From positions 1 to 62,000 of the forward strand of contig JBBHKE010003572.1 of the NCBI GenBank assembly GCA_037447655.1: DNA of 62,000 bases, written 5' to 3'. Positions within the stretch are counted from its first letter, which is position 1; each line of letters begins with the position of its first letter. This document shows positions 9,923 to 20,889 of this stretch, piece by piece. The translations under genes were made by a program, and so were the position numbers. The notes beneath the pieces were generated by a model. The model was not told the DNA's origin, made no database searches, and worked only from the letters and a program-made list of their open reading frames with translations. This DNA is from Zygnema cylindricum (Eukaryota > Streptophyta > Zygnematophyceae > Zygnematales > Zygnemataceae).

Positions 9923-11324
9923 GGTTATGGGCCCACCCTCTAGGGTACCCATCTTTAATGGAACAGGCTTCATATACTAGGAAAGTATGATGATAGGAGC
10001 TCTATGCGAGAAAAGGTTTTGGGGGATAGTGAGTCACCGAGTGGGGCGTCCATCAAGTCTTGAAGTCCCTCCAGGGTTTGAAGGAAGCAGATTCACAAGG
10101 AAAGCATATCCATCTTCAACGGAGGAGACAAAGGAAGGAGAGGTGGTGGACAAAGCAACAAAGAAGGAGACGACCTCACCAATAGCAACTGGTTCGGCAT
10201 TCATGTCACCTATTTCGAGGAACGAGGAGAATGATACTGATACTTGGGACTTCAACAATATGGCGGCAAAGTACTTCATCCTCCGCCATATTACTCAAGG
10301 GCTTGCATGTAATCATTTGCAGGTAGAAAGGGCATCCGATCTTTGGATGACTCTCATAGAGATGTACCGAAGTGGTACGATTTAGCAACAACAGTAGGCT
10401 GATAAGAAAGTTAAAAAGTATGTATACAAAGGGGGAAAGATGTTGGATTTTTGCAATGAGCTTGCTACATTTTTTATGGAGCTAGAGAGTGCTGGAAAAG
10501 ATTTTAGTGAAAAAGAAAAGGTTAACTGTTTACTGATGAAGTTACATGATGAGTTCGAGAACATAGTCAACCGTGTGCAGGACTTGCCGCACTCAAGGTG
10601 GATATGGAACTCAGTGGTAGCGATGATTCTCGTTCAGGAGAATACGATTGAGATCCGAAGGGGAGGAAAGAGTGGGCAAGCCTTGGCAACTGCGACCGAC
10701 TCGAGGAACAAGGATTCTCGGAAACCGGTCGGAAACTATAGGGGGAGGGAGCAGAAAAATCTGACCGACGAGTTAGGACCAAGGGCTCCCAAAGGTTTAT
10801 GTCATTTCTGGAAGAAACCGGGGCACTATATGGCAGAGTGCATTAAGCTAACCGAGCTTCGGTTAAACGAGGGGAAGACCGGTGGAACCCCAAGAGGAAA
10901 GAAAAAAGCCCTTGTGACACAGGTACATGAGGCTGAATCCGAGGACGAGGACGATAAGCTCTTATTGGATGAGGAGGTGGAGGCGAAAAACGAGGTCAAA
11001 ATTCCACGAAGGCAGAAATGTGCTTACGGTGGATTGAAAGGTGAAGCAGGCTGGATTATAGATTCAGGTGCCTCTATGCACATGTGTAAGGATAGGCACA
11101 TGTTCACTAAGATAAGAAAGATTCACACTGTAGAGATAGAGTACGGGAATGGGAGGATAGTCACCACTACTCTTGTAGGATCGGTAGATCTAAAATTGTT
11201 AGTAGAAGGAAAGACATCCATAGTTACATTCTCCGATGTATTGTTTATTTCGGAGCTGAACAAAAACCTCATCTCTACATCTGTATTATATGATAAGGGT
11301 TTTTTTACTAGCACTAGGGAATGA
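9903..11324 (+). pseudogene. gag: copia-1 gag and protease (broken)
   Basis: Structural gag followed by aspartic protease of a copia polyprotein. The reading frame begins at ATG 9903 inside the 5' LTR, runs through the PBS (V-M-G-P-P-S-R-V-P) and meets a TAG after 'FIY', where relative E2 has TGG. It reopens at 9987 and meets another in-frame TAG at 10383. The nucleocapsid zinc knuckle near 10800-10850 reads C-H-F-W-x4-H-x4-C, so the second Cys of CCHC is Trp. The protease motif WIIDSGASMHMC is intact near 11050-11085. A stop near 11322 cuts the frame before the pre-integrase segment. Confidence 0.9.
9923..9937 (+). promoter_or_regulatory. Primer-binding site, internal initiator tRNA-Met type
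   Basis: GGTTATGGGCCCACC directly abuts the LTR end. From knowledge of plant initiator tRNA-Met, its anticodon arm reads GGTGGGCCCATAACC, the exact 15-base reverse complement. The usual plant copia PBS (TGGTATCAGAGC, complementary to the tRNA 3' end) is absent. Priming from an internally cleaved (half) initiator tRNA is known for Drosophila copia; its use here is inferred. Confidence 0.85.
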
Positions 11325-12300
11325 GTCTTTACTGCTAGTTTTGAGGAAGAGGTCTATTTCATTGCTGAGAAAGGTAGCCAATGGATGTTTAGGTTGATTT
11401 TAAGTAATGAAACAAAGAAACTTTATTATGCTGGTGTTCATGATATTATGATGTGGCATAAGAGGCTTGGGCATGTGAATCTAGATAAGTTAAGAGAGAT
11501 GAAAAAGATGGGAGTGGTGGAAAGGGATTCAGTTAAGTGAGAGTGATAATATAAGTGATTGTAGTGGATGTGCTCAAGGTAAAACACACAGATTACCCTT
11601 TCCAATAACAACCACCTATAAGGGAGAAATAATTCTAGATTTAGGATACACAGATATTTGGGGACGGGCTAAAGTGCCCTCACCGGCGAGGAAGAGATTT
11701 ATGATGACTATCATTGATGATTGGTCTCGGTATTCTAGGGTGTATTTTTTGAAAAACAAGTCAAAGGCTCAGGATTATTTTAGACAATATAAAGCATGGA
11801 GGGAAAAACTCCATGAAACTCCAATCAAGGAAGTAAAGAATGACAATGGTGGAGAGTATACTTCTAACTAGTTTGAGGATTTTTTTGAGGGAAGATGGAG
11901 TCCAACACCAAAAGATAGTTCCACAAAACCCAAAACAGAATGGGGTAGTTGAAAGATTAAATAGAACACTAAGTGATAGTGCTAGAAGTATGTTATCGAA
12001 CTAGAAGATAGGAAAACGATTTTGGGCCGAAGCAATTAACTGTGCTAATTACCTCAAAAATATAGTTCTTACTTCACCAATAAAAGATCAAACACCTTAT
12101 GAGAGATGGACAGTTCGGAGACCAGACTTATCTCACTTAAAGGTTTTCGGCAGTGAAGTATTCAGTCTAGATACAGATCGGTCTAATTGGAAGCTAGATC
12201 TTAAAGAAAAACCGAGATACTTATTAGGATATGATGAGGATGTTAAAGGATATAAAGTATTATCTAAAAAGGGAAGATAATCTTAGTAAAGAATCTAGTA
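11325..12300 (+). pseudogene. copia-1 integrase (broken)
   Basis: Fragments of the copia integrase. There is the pre-integrase zinc-binding region with MMWHKRLGHVNL (HHCC type) near 11450-11485, then the catalytic core with the first Asp in YTDIWG and the second in KNDNGGEY (11674-11871 open). An in-frame TAG follows at about 11869, and a frameshift near 11880-11900 destroys the segment that should hold the catalytic Glu. The C-terminal copia motif LSHLKVFGS and PRYLLGYDE is still readable at 12125-12245. Confidence 0.88.
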
Positions 12301-13615
12301 GTTATGGATAAAGGAAAGTCCGTGGATCCCTTCAAGTATACAAAGTCAGTAAAAATCAGATTTGAGTTAGAAAATTCCGATGACTTTGAACTTCCTAACT
12401 ATCCAGGTTTTAGAGAAGATGACATTCTTGCAGGTACAAATCAGACCGAAAAGAACTCGGCTGCGGAAACTCCACTGACAACTCTACCCGAAGTCGAAGA
12501 CGTGGTGGAAACTGATTTGGAATCAAGGGACACGGGAGAAGCCGAGATTGTTTGAAAGAACCCACGAGAACCAGCTATTGCGGCCACAGATTTTGAGGGG
12601 GGAAGGAGAAGTAGCAAAAGATTGTAGGAAAAACGTGTTAATAAGAAGGTAACAAAACTATCTCATCAAGATGAACCTCAGACTTATGGAGAGGCGATGA
12701 CTTGCCCAGAAAGAAACCAGTGGAAGACAGCCATCAATGAGGAGATGGCCTCAATTATGGCAGCCGATACTTGGGAGCTGGTGGATTGTCCACCTAACCG
12801 AAAACCAATCGGTTGTAAGTGGGTTTTCAAATTAAAACTGAACCCAGATAACACAATTGAACGTTATAAGGCCCGATTAGTGGCAAAGGGATTTACACAA
12901 AAGGAGGGAATTGACTACGAGGAAACCTTTGCCCAGATCGTCAAATTTCCCTTTGTCCGCATACTTCTCAGTCCGCATACTTCTCAGTCTGGCAGCAGCG
13001 GAAGATATGGAGGTGCACCAGATGAACATCAAGACAGCCTTTTTGCATAGAGAATTGGAAGAGGAGATCTTCATGCGACAACCAAAAGGTTTTATGGAGG
13101 AAGGAGAGGAGAGTAAGGTATGCCGGCTGATTAAATCTCTTTATGGTTTGAAACAGGTGCCTCGATTGTGGAATAAGAAGCTTGATGAGCTTCTTATCGG
13201 TCTAGGATATACCCGGATCAGCTCAAATCACTCAATCTATGTTTTTGAAGATGAGGAAGGTGTTATATTTATTGCAATTTATGTTGATGATTTGTTTGTT
13301 TTAAGTAAATCAATGGAAAAAATTAATAAACTGAAAACTGATCTTAAGGGGAGATTTGAAATAAAAGATATGGGGGAAGCAAAATATATTTTGGGAATTC
13401 AATTAGAAAGAGACCGAAAAAGAAAGATTATAAGATTGACTCAAAAGAAAGCAATAGGGAACATGCTTCAAAAATTTCAGATGGATAAAGCTAATAGTTG
13501 TACAACTCCAATGGAGTTAAAGAAGGGAAGTGAGGGGAATGAGGAAGAAAGAGTCATAATATTAGACGAGAAATTATCTCATGAAGAACACAAGTTCATG
13601 CAGACTATTCCTTAG
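12301..13615 (+). pseudogene. copia-1 reverse transcriptase (frameshifted by a tandem duplication)
   Basis: RVT_2-type reverse transcriptase. Its N-terminal part (12697-12955) carries GCKWVFKLK and YKARLVAKGFTQKEGIDYEETFA. The frame is then lost at a perfect 16-bp tandem duplication (gtccgcatacttctca at 12955-12970 and 12971-12986) and continues one frame over, with MNIKTAFLHRELEEEIFM, KSLYGLKQ and the catalytic YVDD (IAIYVDDLFVLSK). The 12304-12555 segment upstream is the acidic linker between integrase and RT. Apart from the duplication and the stop at 13613, the RT core is well preserved. Confidence 0.93.
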
Positions 13616-14273
13616 AGGCAAGTAGTGGGATGTCTAATCTAATTTATGAATTGTACCCGGCCAGATTCAACTGCAGCAGTAGGAGTGCTGAGTAGAAGTC
13701 TAAATGCTCCCACTAAGAGGGATTGGGAGGCAGCTAAGAGAGTTCTTAGATATTTGATAAGAACTAGGGATCTATGGTAGCATTTGGGTGGGGAGAATAA
13801 TGACATCACCACTTCGAGTGATGCCAGTTTTGGTGATGCTCCGATGAGGAGATGCACTTCTGGATATGTATTATATGTGGGTGATCGGGCGTGCTGTTAG
13901 AGTAGCAAACAACAAAAGGTTATTGCTCAGTCCACCATGGAGGTTGAGTATATGGCATCTTGCTCTGCTGTAAAACAATTGATGTGGGTCAAGTCTTTGC
14001 TTGGTGAGCTTGGTCACCTTAAGAGTGGTGTGCAGTAAATTTTTTGTGATAATCAGGCAGCAATCGCTATTTCTGCCAATCCTAAACATCATTTTAAAGC
14101 TAAACACATGGACATTAGACTCAGCTTTGTTAGAGATTAAGTAGAAAACAAAATAAACAGTTTAGAGTACCGACCAGATAGCAAGATGGTAGCAGATATG
14201 ATGACCAAACCTGTGCCTTCCCCTAAGCTATTTTTTTGCATGGAGAAGTGTGGTCTAAAATTAAAGATTGATT
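13616..14273 (+). pseudogene. copia-1 RNase H (broken)
   Basis: Copia-type RNase H in pieces: CTRPDSTAAVGVLSRSLN, LRYLIRTRDLW then a stop, TTSSDASFGD, QSTMEVEYMA, FCDNQAAIAI and the terminal ADMMTKPVPSPKL before a stop at about 14273. At least four in-frame stops interrupt it. E2 carries the closest relative at 35045-35651. Confidence 0.88.
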
Positions 14274-14288
14274 AGAAAATAAGGCGAA

Positions 14289-15349
14289 TGTAGAAATTGA
14301 TGGTTCCTTTTTAAGTATTTTCTAGGTCTAAATTAAAATACAGAAAGAAGCCGAGGCATTCTTTCTCTAACTTCTCTCTCCAACTGCCACACTTGTCGCA
14401 GTCACTAGGAAGTTGGAGTGGAAGCTAGAGCCATGGCTGCCTAGGCTATCCAGAGATTTACGGGAAATAGATTTGTTTATTTACCGATAAGTTTATTTAC
14501 TAAAAGGATAGATGTTAAAACCAGGATTTGATCTTGGTACCTACAGAATAATAGATTGCCGGTAGCCGGTAGTCCTAACCATTAAGTCTAAGACTAATGA
14601 TATATGGTATTAGGTTTGATATTTATTTAAATATAATTACGTAGGATAATTCAATTAATTGCAACTGTTTACGAGATACATGGATCTAGTTATGTAAAAG
14701 TACGGATTAAGGTACGCACAAGAAATAAGTACTGCATATTTGTTTTGATAGCGAAACCAATACCGCGCGCGTATTTATTACGGCTACGATTAAATATCTA
14801 TTTAATCAGACGACCACAATGAATTCCGAGATCGCGGAAGAGGATTTCGGAGGTTTTGGGTCATCGCCACATCGGATGACACGTGGCAGAAAGACATTGG
14901 ATCACGGCATCTCCGGGGATTAAGGGAGCGAATCATGATATACTACATGTCGACATTTAGGCCATGTCGTACAGTATTCGTACAGAAAGTACACCGACAG
15001 CTGTACTTTTGTGTACGGAAGAGTAATATGATTGGTCCGTACATCAGTAAATAGAGTTTGTGAGAGAGATACGATTTAGAAAAAAATGGTAGATAGGACC
15101 CTCTCTCCCAAAGAGCTTTTGTACAAAAAGGTCAATTTTGACCCTCTGTAACTTATAGCTCAGGGGAGAAAATTCAGAGATTCTTTTTGCTATCGACTCA
15201 GGGGAGTCTTCCCTTCACACGGAGGTGGTCAGAGTTTTTGTTTGCCAAGGTTGCAGTTATTCTTGCTGAAACACAAAGGGGTTAGGGTTATCCTAGAGGC
15301 TTCTTCGAAGCTGTCCACTCTGAGAACTTATGGAGGTCTCAGAGTTTCA
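14289..15349 (+). repeat. copia-1 3' LTR
   Basis: 1061 bp, TGTAGAAATT...GTTTCA. It differs from the 5' LTR at many scattered positions and by several small indels, including an extra aagctagagccat block near 14420. By eye this is well above 5% divergence, so the insertion is old. Confidence 0.95.
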
Positions 15350-17640
15350 AAAGTGGCGACGAAATCTATGGTAGATTAGAAAATAGTAGCAGCAAGGAGA
15401 AGAAGGGTTTAATGAAAAAAGGGAAAGAAGCGATCGTTACATGAATTTATCGGCACCGTACTGGACAGTGCATATGTTGTTTCTTGACTCGGTTTCATCC
15501 TCTTTCTTTGTTTGCAGATGCGGACTCGTATCCCTGTGTCACATTTTTCGATGTTGGAATCGGATTCCAACAACACCTCAATCGCCTTATCCCACTTCCA
15601 CATCGTCAGATCTCTGGTTGAAAGAATTTGATTTTTTACATAGGGACGGATAAGATCATAAGTGCAAACTTTGGATCTATCTCGAAGTTCAGGCAGATTG
15701 CATCAGTTTCGGCCAACAGATTGAGGTTTGAGAGGTTAAACCTCCATAAGAATTTTTCCTTCATTATTTGTTGTCAAGAGACTCCTTTCAATCTCCACCT
15801 TTATAGTTGCTTGCTGCTTTCCCATGTTGGATCTTTGATAACCCATTCACACATATATTGTGTTGAGGCCAGTTCAATCTCTCTCCCCTTGTATGAGTAT
15901 ATCTTGCTGTATTTTTGGGGTCATAATCCTCAAAATTTACCATCTGATCTCTTATTTTGTTCGCTGATGTTGCAGCATTCATACCACTTGCAGGAAAAAT
16001 TGCGCTTGCATTGGAGGCACTATTCTCATATCACACTCTTTGTCAAAAGCCAGCCTGGCCTTGTAACTTTTGAATCGATAATCCAAAACTTTGAACTCTT
16101 TTCTGTGGCCTATAACCTAATGTTTTTGTAACGATCAAGCTTGTGCACACCGGGCGAGCAGAGACAAAACTACAATGCACAAATATAAGTGAATTTTTTA
16201 GTGAAACACGAAAGTTGATTGGGATTGGGGGAGGGCATAGTTACACAGAGAAAAACGGAGGAAGTTTAAATCACTTTTGACATTAATTTGTTAACAGGTA
16301 CAAAAATGATTTTTAAACATTCTATTCTAATAAGGTTTTATTTCTCCTCCTAGGAGTACTGTTAAACTCTTAATTAAGAATGTATGAGACATATTCTATG
16401 AAGATGTGATTATGTTTGTGAGAGATACTTTCTCTTTGGCCTCCATGCAATTTATATTCTTGTGTGCCTCTCTGCAATGAAATGCATGTGTGTGCGTGGT
16501 CCAATATGATGATGCCATGTGCACACTTTCCACCACAATTTTTTGCCCGCCAAATTTAGTGCATCTCCGTACATCCGTAATCCGTGGAATCGCCACTCAG
16601 TTTCGTACGTCCTATTCATCACGTAGCAAAAATTAGGTTTGTCGATGTAGAAGTATCGTCCGAGATCGCATACACTAAAAATAAATTGCACGATAAGTAC
16701 AGTGCAACAAAAAGATGGCTATACTATTTTTTATTCACTAAACGATGGAGAAAACGCCAACAATGGTGAGCGACTGGAATTTCTTCACTAGAATCTAAAA
16801 GTGAATCCACTAAAATAATGTCGCGTAGCAAGTGAACAAAAACATGTAGGAGGGCACGTTGCCCCCCAAATATTCAAACAGACAAATCGAGGGCATTTTA
16901 AGAGAGATCATGAAAACTTAAGGATTGAAGTAAATGAAACAAAATCGAGAGTGACGATTGAAATATCTATAGAAATAATTGCTAACAGGTTGTTCTAACT
17001 CAATAACATGAATGACATTTAATCATATTAAGAAACTGAAGAGGTCCGCCGTCGAAACAATGCCCAAACAATAAAAAAATAAGACATTTGAAACAGGAAC
17101 TTTTGCAAAATGGGCAAATCAAGAATAAGTGTTATATCAAAAGCATTGAAACATCCTAAAATTGAGGAATAAGTTTATTATTAAGAGATTTCCCAAATTG
17201 GACAAAATGGAAAGATGTAGGATAGACAGTGAATCAAATTTAGAAGTCTAGAAAGGTATCTCACATTGAAACAAGTTTTTATTGTTCAATTCGAGAAGAC
17301 GTAAAATTACAACATCCGACAATGCAAAAATCAGAAAGATGTGTAGAATCGACACATGGCATAAATTTCTAAAATTGAAATGTGTAAAATTGAAAAATAT
17401 AATAAATTTAAAAATTCGGCAATGTTAGGATTTGCAATGTGTGAATTAATGTCAATGTCAACGTCAATGTAACAATGTTGGTTCATGATAGTGTGGTTTG
17501 GTCGCATGCCACATCGCGCATTCTGTTTCAATGGTACTTTTGTGCGTATACGTTTCTTTTTAGTGCACGCGGTTGTGCACTCCCTATCTTTGAATCTTGC
17601 TCGCACTCCTCCTCTGTCTCCATGCGCATCCTCCTAATTC
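15350..17640. other. Unassigned region with possible exon remnants on the minus strand
   Basis: No complete gene. On the minus strand, roughly 15980-16100, a stop-free stretch reads KEFKVLDYRFKSYKARLAFD and continues DKECDMRIVPPMQAQFF. It is preceded by an acceptor-like ggccacag, with gtggtatg just after. A second stretch (15788-15990) includes ASAIFPASGMNAATSANKIR. The plus strand carries an overlapping 167-codon frame (15628-16131) that I regard as antisense shadow. I do not recognise a family; the pieces could be an old gene fragment or a transposon exon. 16140-17640 is AT-rich with nothing identified. Confidence 0.3.
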
Positions 17641-17960
17641 TTTGAATGTAAGCTTCTTCCACAGCATCTTCTCGACTCCCTTTCTCAGTCTCTTGTTGAG
17701 TGTCCCCCTCAGTTGACTCTATAGTCTCCTCTTCAGTCGCCTCCTCGTTCCTCTCATATCAAGTCTTTCGCTGTCTCCTCTGGAGTCTTTTTTCTAGTCT
17801 CTTCTTAAGTCTCCTCCTCACTTTACTCTCTTATATCCTATTCGTTCTCCTCTTCTATCTCCAGTCTCCTCACAATCACCTTCTTAGTTTCCTCTCTAAT
17901 CTCCTCCTTGAACTCCTCTCCTCCTTGAACTCCTCTCCTCCTTGAACTCCTCTCTAGTTT
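17640..17960. repeat. Pyrimidine-rich (CTCCT) low-complexity tract
   Basis: About 320 bp dominated by ctcct/tctc on the plus strand. It ends with three exact copies of the 17-bp unit cctccttgaactcctct at 17903, 17920 and 17937. Open frames across it (Ser/Leu-rich) are artefacts of composition. Confidence 0.85.
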
Positions 17961-18014
17961 CCTCAGAATAACTTTCCAACCTTTTTCCTCCTATTCATGT
18001 TGATAAAGCATCTG

Positions 18015-18102
18015 GTTGTTTCATATTTTTTTTCTGTAATATTTGTTGTATTTTGTGGTTGTTTCAGATTTTTTTTTTCTGTAATATTTGTTGTATTTTG
18101 TG
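18015..18102. repeat. 43-bp direct tandem duplication
   Basis: gttgtttca(t/g)att followed by a T run, then ctgtaatatttgttgtattttgtg, appears twice with period 43 (starts 18015 and 18058). The copies are nearly identical, so the duplication is recent relative to its surroundings. Confidence 0.85.
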
Positions 18103-19267
18103 CTTGTTCCGTTTGTAGTACACTACTTTGTTTGAACAAAAAAGAATATGTCTTTCTAGGAGGATTTAGAGGAATATTTTCATGTACTCCTAATCTCTGT
18201 TTTTTAAGGACAACAATATCTAGGTTTGTATTTTTTTTGTGGTGGAAGACATGGATGAAAAAATGTGACTATTTTTGAAAAAATGCCTAACAAAAAACAA
18301 TTGCATAAGGCTTGACACGATAACTGTGAGCGCTTAGTAATTAGAGAGGATGATAATTTGTATAAAAAATTCGGTTTGCATGAATAAGATGATAGTGTGT
18401 GCAAATTAACTTGGGAGGACTGTGGGGTAGACGTTTTGTGATTTGTTTGATCAAACGGACGAAAAAAGAGAGACAACACATCAAATCTCCTATGGCATTA
18501 GCAAAATTCCTCAACCCCTTATATGGCTTACTTTGATGAACTTTCCTATTGCGGTCGATATTACAATCCAGTTTCTTCCCCAGTCACCTCCCAGGTCTCC
18601 TCCACACTTTCCTCAATTTCCTCCCTAGTCTCTCCCCGAATCTCATCTCTGGTCCTCACATACCTCCTCTCTCCTCTACTCCAATGTTGCACCCGTTCCT
18701 TATCAGAATTAGGATCTTCTAAAAAGTGTAACTTTTTATCATGAAGGTTGCCAAAGAGATAATATTTCTCGGGTAACTATGAATCTTAAGATTGATAAGA
18801 CTCGTATTCCAATCAAAATTGTGAGAAACCCGAAATGGTGATAAACTCTTGCAACTTTTGGGTCTTGAAATAAAGTGATTAGCTCCGAATTTAAAGGCAA
18901 TTGAACATTTTTATTCAATCACATTTTTGGTGAAGGGTATAATGCCAAAATACCAGAATTGCTATTATGAATTCGGAGAGTTTACTATTAACAAATGGAC
19001 ACGAAGATTTGTATATGGGAAATAGTTTTGAGAATACGTAAGAAATAGATATTTAAATAGTTTAAAAACCATAAAATGTTCAATTCAGCACATGTCAAAC
19101 GTTGTGCGGCGGAAAAAAAAAAGTGCACAAGAAATCAGGTCCTTTTCTAACAAAATGACTGCATATGACCTATGCATTGACACACACTAATGGGAAAAAG
19201 AATTTGCGAAAGCTCAATTACATTGCATTCAGAATAATCACAAAACATCAGAAACCTTAATTATATT
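18103..19267. other. Unassigned DNA, including a second pyrimidine-rich tract
   Basis: No gene found. 18575-18690 is again CT-rich (cacctcccaggtctcctcc...). The rest is AT-rich up to the TG of the copia-2 LTR at 19268. Confidence 0.4.
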
Positions 19268-19829
19268 TGTTGAGATTCAAAAAAAGTGGCCATAGGATCG
19301 TCCAATTACAAGACAGGAAGGTAAGGAAAACAATTCTCAATATGAGAAAGCAAAGCTTAATTACTGAACAAAAAAGATGATAGATTAATTCCACGACAAA
19401 ATAAGCACTCAGTGCAAAAATAGTTGTAGGGAAAAGTTTGAGAGAATCATTCACTTGATGATTGATGATTTATTATTGATGCATAGCTTTGGTACATTTT
19501 TATATGTGTAGGTGTCGTGTAGACTTATGCAACTTGCGTGTCAAGTAAAGAAATAGAATCTAACTTGTGACACAAGTAGACCAATGAAAGACCGCCAAGT
19601 ACAAAATATCCGCATGCTTTTTCGTCACGTACACTCAAAATTTGCGGCGACTTGACTTGACGTACGGTACAAGTAAAAGACAACGTTTTCATTAAAACTT
19701 GACGTCTATGTATATGTACCTTCACATCTATCAACCGTACCTATACCTAACCGGACTCCGGTTGACTTCTCTCTCACGTAACAACTTTGACTTTTGTCGT
19801 TATCAGGAAATAGACACAAAATTCTAACA
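19268..19829 (-). repeat. copia-2 3' LTR
   Basis: 562 bp. It shares the ends and most of its sequence with 23099-23636, including repeated gacgtcta(c/t) motifs near 19700 and ttgacttctctctcacgt near 19765. Confidence 0.92.
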
Positions 19830-20860
19830 CCCCCTTTCGGGGTCATTTTCTGCATACTATCAATTGTCCTCACTAAATAGGACCAACTCTTGTGAGCAGA
19901 TTACAAAATCAAATTTTAAACCTTTCTTTCCAATTTGTTCTCTCCAAGTGACAGGTCTTCTTAAACACAAAAAAATCTAGCCGGTAGTGCTCCTCTTTAT
20001 GTCGAGGTCGACGTCTGCATGACATCTCTCAAAGGCCTCTTCTCTCATTTTGGTGTCAAGTTTGATTTTCCAACACCTAGGACTTTGTTTTAGACCGTAT
20101 ATGGATTTGTGTAGTTTACACACCATATGTTCTTTTCCTGGTTCAATCATGTCCTCTGGTTGTTTCATGTACACTTTTTCCTCTAAATCCCCATTAAGGA
20201 ATGCAGTTTTGATATATAATTGATGTTGTTGCCCTTAAGGCTATTAAACTTCTGAGACTATTAAACTTCACTACTGGTGAGAAAGTCTCAGTGTAATCAA
20301 CCCCCTCTTCTTGTGAATACCCCTTAGCTACCAACCTCGCTTTATATTTTTCCACTGATCCATTTGATTTCCTTTTAATCTTAAAGACCCATTTACACCC
20401 CACAATGTTTTTCTCTTCTGGGCGTTCTACTATGGCCCAAGTTTTGTTTTTGATCAATGATTCATATTCTAATTCTATTGCCTCCTTCCATTTCTGAGAA
20501 TTAGAACTATCCAAAGCTTCATGAAAGGTTTACGGTTCCCCCCTTTGCCGCCATAAAGCAATAAGCTAAACCCATATCTCCCGTTTCTTCAATGGGTTGT
20601 TTTGGTTTAGCACGTATCCAATTAGAAACTCTTTGAGTAGTTACCTTCAATCTCGCTTGTTGAATCGGATTCGAAGAGGTTGTAATTTGCGAAGGTTGTG
20701 GTGCCGATAACGTCTCCACTGGTAAAAATTCAAAGGTTGATGTTCCACTTGGGATGACGAAAGTTTGAACTTGAATGGAAATTAGCGTGGATGACGAAAG
20801 CTCCACTTCATGTTCTCTGCTTGGAGTACCTCGTGTTTGTGGAGACCAACTTTCCAATTC
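19830..20860 (-). pseudogene. copia-2 reverse transcriptase lacking the catalytic core
   Basis: The linker and N-terminal RT are readable (20519-20857 linker; 20194-20514 with GCKWVFKIK and YKARLVAKGYSQEEGVDYTE). After one frameshift it continues with the region 'IKTAFLNGDLEEKVYMKQPE' and SIYGLKQSPRCW (19977-20174). It then passes directly to HADVDLDIKRSTTG, which resembles the RNase H motif DADW-GDLDTRRSTTG. The region that should carry YVDD is missing, so the protein could not polymerise. The tandem copy at 23637-23886 has the same fusion, so the deletion preceded the duplication. Confidence 0.85.
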
Positions 20861-20889
20861 TTCTTCTTTGTTAAAGGGAACAAGGACAG

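Larger units (their letters stand above)
8873..15349 (+). mobile_element. copia-1: complete but inactive Ty1/copia LTR retrotransposon
   Basis: The two long LTRs (8873-9922 and 14289-15349) begin TGTAGAAATT and end TTTCA. The internal region codes, in order, gag, protease, integrase, reverse transcriptase and RNase H, the Ty1/copia order. The flanking 5-mers are gaagt (8868-8872) and aaagt (15350-15354): a target duplication with one change. The PBS at 9923-9937 is of the unusual internal initiator-tRNA type. The polypurine tract before the 3' LTR is weak (agaaaataaggcgaa). Every coding domain carries stops or frameshifts, so the element is non-functional. E2 and G below are relatives by LTR, PBS and gag start. 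Confidence 0.95.

Noticed and set aside
15628-16131. 167-codon plus-strand frame as a gene
   Set aside because: No motif, no start context, and overlaps more protein-like segments on the other strand.
17700-17945. 81-codon Ser/Leu-rich membrane-like protein
   Set aside because: Arises from a CT-rich low-complexity tract.
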